Assembly: GCA_964608095.1 (NCBI GenBank)
Contig: CAZSMK010000122.1
Span: 1-7,167 of the forward strand
From: CAZSMK01 sp964608095
GTDB lineage: Bacteria > Sumerlaeota > Sumerlaeia > MWCT01 > JAGHBZ01
Reading direction: 5' to 3'
DNA length: 7,167 nucleotides
Under the pieces are notes generated by a model. It was not told the origin of the DNA and did not search any database. It saw only the letters and a program-made list of their open reading frames with translations. Positions 5,231 through 7,167 of this stretch are shown here, one piece after another; the first letter of the stretch is position 1, and each line of letters begins with the position of its first letter. A program made the position numbers and the translations under genes.

Positions 5231-6721
5231 ATGAACCGAAAGCAATTTCTGAAGATACTGGGTGGCATAGCACTGACGACGCTGGTAGGGGGAAGGATAT
5301 GGGGTAAGGAACGTAAAAGTACCCGTCCGAACGTGATGCTCATAACGGCAGATGACATGAACCGGGACAGCGTGGGCGTTTACGGTTGTCCTGTGGCAGG
5401 GATAACGCCGAACCTGGACAAGCTGGCATCTGAAGGAATGCGTTTCGAGTATGCACACATGAACAGTGCAGTATGCCAACCATGCCGTTCCACCTTAATG
5501 ACCGGGCTCTATACTCACCGCTGTGGCGGCGAGGGTTTCTATCATCTCCGTAAGCCGGATGTGCCCATACTGCCAGCATTACTTAGAAAGGAAGGATATC
5601 TTGTAGGTCTTCTTGGGAAGGTCGAGGATTCCACGCCGTATGCAGATTTTCGCTGGGATATGGTACACGACCATATGGAACTTGGAAATGGGCGTAACCC
5701 CGCTGTTTATTACGCGTATACCAAAGGATTTATTCAGCGCGCCCTAAAAGATGAGCGCCCGTTTTTTCTCATGGTAAATTCTCATGACCCGCATCGCCCT
5801 TTTTATGGAAACGACGGCAAGGAGTGGTACAAGACGCTGAAACCACCAGCCGTAGTCCCTTCGCGTGTCTACAAGCCTGAAGAAGTCAACGTGCCGGGGT
5901 TTCTTCCCGACCTTCCGGAAGTTCGTCTCGAAATGTCTGAGTATTACAGCTCTGTTCGCAGATGCGACGATACAGTCGGCGAAGTTCTGAAGGTTTTACG
6001 AGAAACCGGCATAATGAATGACACACTGGTGATCTTTTTCTCTGACAACGGAATGGCATTCCCCTTTGCCAAAACTAATTGTTACCCGTATAGCACACGA
6101 ACACCCTGGATCATACGATGGCCGGGAAAGGTCAAAGCCGGTCTGGTCGACCGTGCCCATTTAATTTCAGGAATTGATTTAATGCCTACCATACTGGATA
6201 CAGCAGGGATTTCGTCGCCGCCGAAACTCGATGGATTTTCCTTCCTTCCCCTCCTCCGGGGAGAAACGCAGCAGGGACGTGAAATGGTATTTACCCAGTT
6301 TCATCAAACCTTTACTAAACGGAACTATCCGATGCGTAGCGTCCAGACCAAACGGTTCGCGTATATCTTCAACCCATGGTCTGATGGAAAACGCATCTTC
6401 GAGAATGAGGCTCAGAGTGGTCGTACAATGGAGGCAATGAAGCGGGCGTCGCAAAAGGACAAGGACATTGCAGCAAGAGTCGATCTGTTTCTAAAGCGAG
6501 TTCGCGAGGAGTTCTATGACCTGCAAAACGATCCCGACGCATTACATAATCTCATTGATAACCCGCTCTATGCTGAGCACGTCAACTCACTGCGAGGGGA
6601 GTTGGAAAAATGGATGCAGCGCACCCAGGACCCCGCACTGGAAGCCTTTCGTAAACGAACCTCACGTGAGGCACTTGATGCCTTCATGCAAAAGACAGCG
6701 GAAACCCTCGGAGGACGCTGA
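5231..6721 (+). CDS. Sulfatase, sulfamidase-like (S1 family), with Tat-like leader
   Basis: Type I sulfatases hydrolyse sulfate esters or sulfamates using a formylglycine made from Cys or Ser. The 496-residue protein starts with RKQFLK plus a hydrophobic stretch (residues 3-20), a Tat-like leader with RK instead of RR, so it is likely exported. Metal ligands D41 and D42 (ITADD) and D272, N273 (SDNG) are present, as are H185 in NSHDPHRPF and K281. The formylglycine site is C82-Q-P-C-R86, matching CxPxR but with Cys instead of Ser at 85. The run from VPGFLPDLPE to TPWIIRWPG resembles human N-sulfoglucosamine sulfohydrolase as I recall it, suggesting the S1_8-like branch. After K130 the usual nearby histidine is missing (GKVEDSTP), so activity or substrate may differ. 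No maturase or other glycan gene is in view. Confidence 0.9.
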   Translation: MNRKQFLKILGGIALTTLVGGRIWGKERKSTRPNVMLITADDMNRDSVGVYGCPVAGITPNLDKLASEGMRFEYAHMNSAVCQPCRSTLMTGLYTHRCGGEGFYHLRKPDVPILPALLRKEGYLVGLLGKVEDSTPYADFRWDMVHDHMELGNGRNPAVYYAYTKGFIQRALKDERPFFLMVNSHDPHRPFYGNDGKEWYKTLKPPAVVPSRVYKPEEVNVPGFLPDLPEVRLEMSEYYSSVRRCDDTVGEVLKVLRETGIMNDTLVIFFSDNGMAFPFAKTNCYPYSTRTPWIIRWPGKVKAGLVDRAHLISGIDLMPTILDTAGISSPPKLDGFSFLPLLRGETQQGREMVFTQFHQTFTKRNYPMRSVQTKRFAYIFNPWSDGKRIFENEAQSGRTMEAMKRASQKDKDIAARVDLFLKRVREEFYDLQNDPDALHNLIDNPLYAEHVNSLRGELEKWMQRTQDPALEAFRKRTSREALDAFMQKTAETLGGR

Positions 6722-6751
6722 CAGGGACTATCGGGGTCAGACCTCGATTCC

Positions 6752-6783
6752 GAGCTAGTTCTTCTTTTTAGTAGCTCTTTTTT
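6752..6783 (+). terminator. Intrinsic terminator of the sulfatase gene
   Basis: GAGCTA (6752-6757) pairs with TAGCTC (6772-6777) around a 14-nt loop, followed directly by six T residues (6778-6783). It starts 30 bases after the sulfatase stop. The stem is short and only half GC, so efficiency may be moderate. Confidence 0.6.
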
Positions 6784-6810
6784 CCTATGGCGAGACCCAT
6801 TAGAGTAGAC

Positions 6811-6851
6811 TTTTGCGGCAGAAAAAAGCGGATATATCTTGAGCCGCAAAA
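6811..6851. repeat. Inverted repeat TTTTGCGGC / GCCGCAAAA
   Basis: Nine-base perfect arms (6811-6819 and 6843-6851) enclose 23 nt. The A and T ends pair with each other, as in bidirectional terminators. A second small dyad CCTTTG/CAAAGG (6861-6866, 6876-6881) follows. Together they could be a backup terminator after the sulfatase or part of a non-coding RNA; I recognise no RNA family. Confidence 0.45.
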
Positions 6852-6947
6852 AGGCACCCTCCTTTGCTACCGCTCCAAAGGGCAGGAAAAAAGCACAAAA
6901 AAACATTTCTATGCGGGGTAAGAAAACCTGATAATTTATCTTTTTTG

Positions 6948-6976
6948 TTGCACAGTATTTTATGGCTTTATATCAT
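6948..6976 (+). promoter_or_regulatory. Sigma70-type promoter of the last gene
   Basis: TTGCAC (6948-6953) and TATCAT (6971-6976) are 17 bp apart. The predicted start near 6983 gives a leader of about 49 nt before the ATG at 7032. The promoter lies after the sulfatase terminator, so the last gene is probably a separate transcription unit. Confidence 0.55.
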
Positions 6977-7031
6977 TCTGCGGATCGAACCATTAAAGAA
7001 AAGAATCTTCTAAATTGAAAGGAACCGATTT

Positions 7032-7167
7032 ATGGGAGACCTACCACTTTGGGTTAAGGTAACAGCCTTCGGATTAGGTTGCGTAGTGCTGGCAATCAGC
7101 CTGGTCGTTGATCGTTTGCGAAAAAAGAGAAAAGGCGTCAATGCGCAACACACACAAGAATATCAAG
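7032..7167 (+). CDS. Small membrane protein, 3' end outside the window
   Basis: The reading frame starts at ATG 7032, eight bases after AAAGGA (7018-7023), and remains open to the window edge, giving 45 complete codons. The protein begins MGDLPLWVKVTAFGLGCVVL, with one hydrophobic segment at about residues 8-26, followed by a strongly basic stretch (DRLRKKRKG, residues 27-35) and then a polar region. This arrangement predicts an N-terminal anchor with the basic side in the cytoplasm. The function is not recognisable from the visible part. The good ribosome site and the upstream promoter support it as a real gene. Confidence 0.65.
   Translation, partial: MGDLPLWVKVTAFGLGCVVLAISLVVDRLRKKRKGVNAQHTQEYQ

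Noticed and set aside
6568..6906. 112-residue ORF on the - strand at the sulfatase end
   Set aside because: It is antisense to the sulfatase C-terminus, runs through the terminator, and shows no recognisable domain.
1..7167. Defence system, mobile element, CRISPR or biosynthetic cluster
   Set aside because: No transposase, integrase, nuclease, Cas, toxin-antitoxin or synthase signature was found, and the genes are individually familiar and unrelated.

Overview
The window looks like ordinary chromosomal DNA of a Gram-negative bacterium that I cannot place with confidence. Every convincing gene lies on the + strand. Most have purine-rich Shine-Dalgarno sequences, and three intergenic regions carry good sigma70-type promoters (TTGACT-18 bp-TACAAT, TTGACG-18 bp-TATACT, TTGCAC-17 bp-TATCAT). 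This argues against typical Bacteroidota, which use other promoter boxes and weak ribosome sites. An exported SIMPL-domain protein and a sulfatase with a Tat-like leader fit a diderm cell, but this is inference.

Layout: 1-280 is AT-rich and has no convincing gene. 281-1101 encodes an MscS-type mechanosensitive channel interrupted by a single-base frameshift at about 526, followed by a long hairpin (1113-1156). A strong promoter (1206-1235) then starts a roughly 215-nt leader with a 10-bp perfect hairpin. The leader runs into an unrecognised 80-residue ORF (1459-1701) and a polytopic membrane protein of the putative arsenic/manganese exporter family (1736-2764). A separate promoter (2923-2952) drives a secreted SIMPL-domain protein (3015-3779) and, 81 nt downstream, an extended short-chain dehydrogenase/epimerase (3861-4904). 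A 326-bp gap holds a cluster of short dyads and a direct repeat. Next comes a sulfatase resembling the heparan N-sulfatase (sulfamidase) branch (5231-6721), with an intrinsic terminator, a second inverted repeat, a promoter, and the start of a small membrane protein cut by the window edge (7032-7167).

The genes do not form one obvious pathway. Several concern the cell envelope or the outside of the cell (channel, metal exporter, SIMPL protein, sulfatase), but they look like separate transcription units. I see no transposase, integrase, CRISPR array, tRNA, rRNA or defence cassette, and no clear new multi-gene system. The points most worth checking are the mscS frameshift, the altered active-site motifs of the sulfatase, the structured leader with its orphan ORF ahead of the exporter, and the dyad cluster ahead of the sulfatase.
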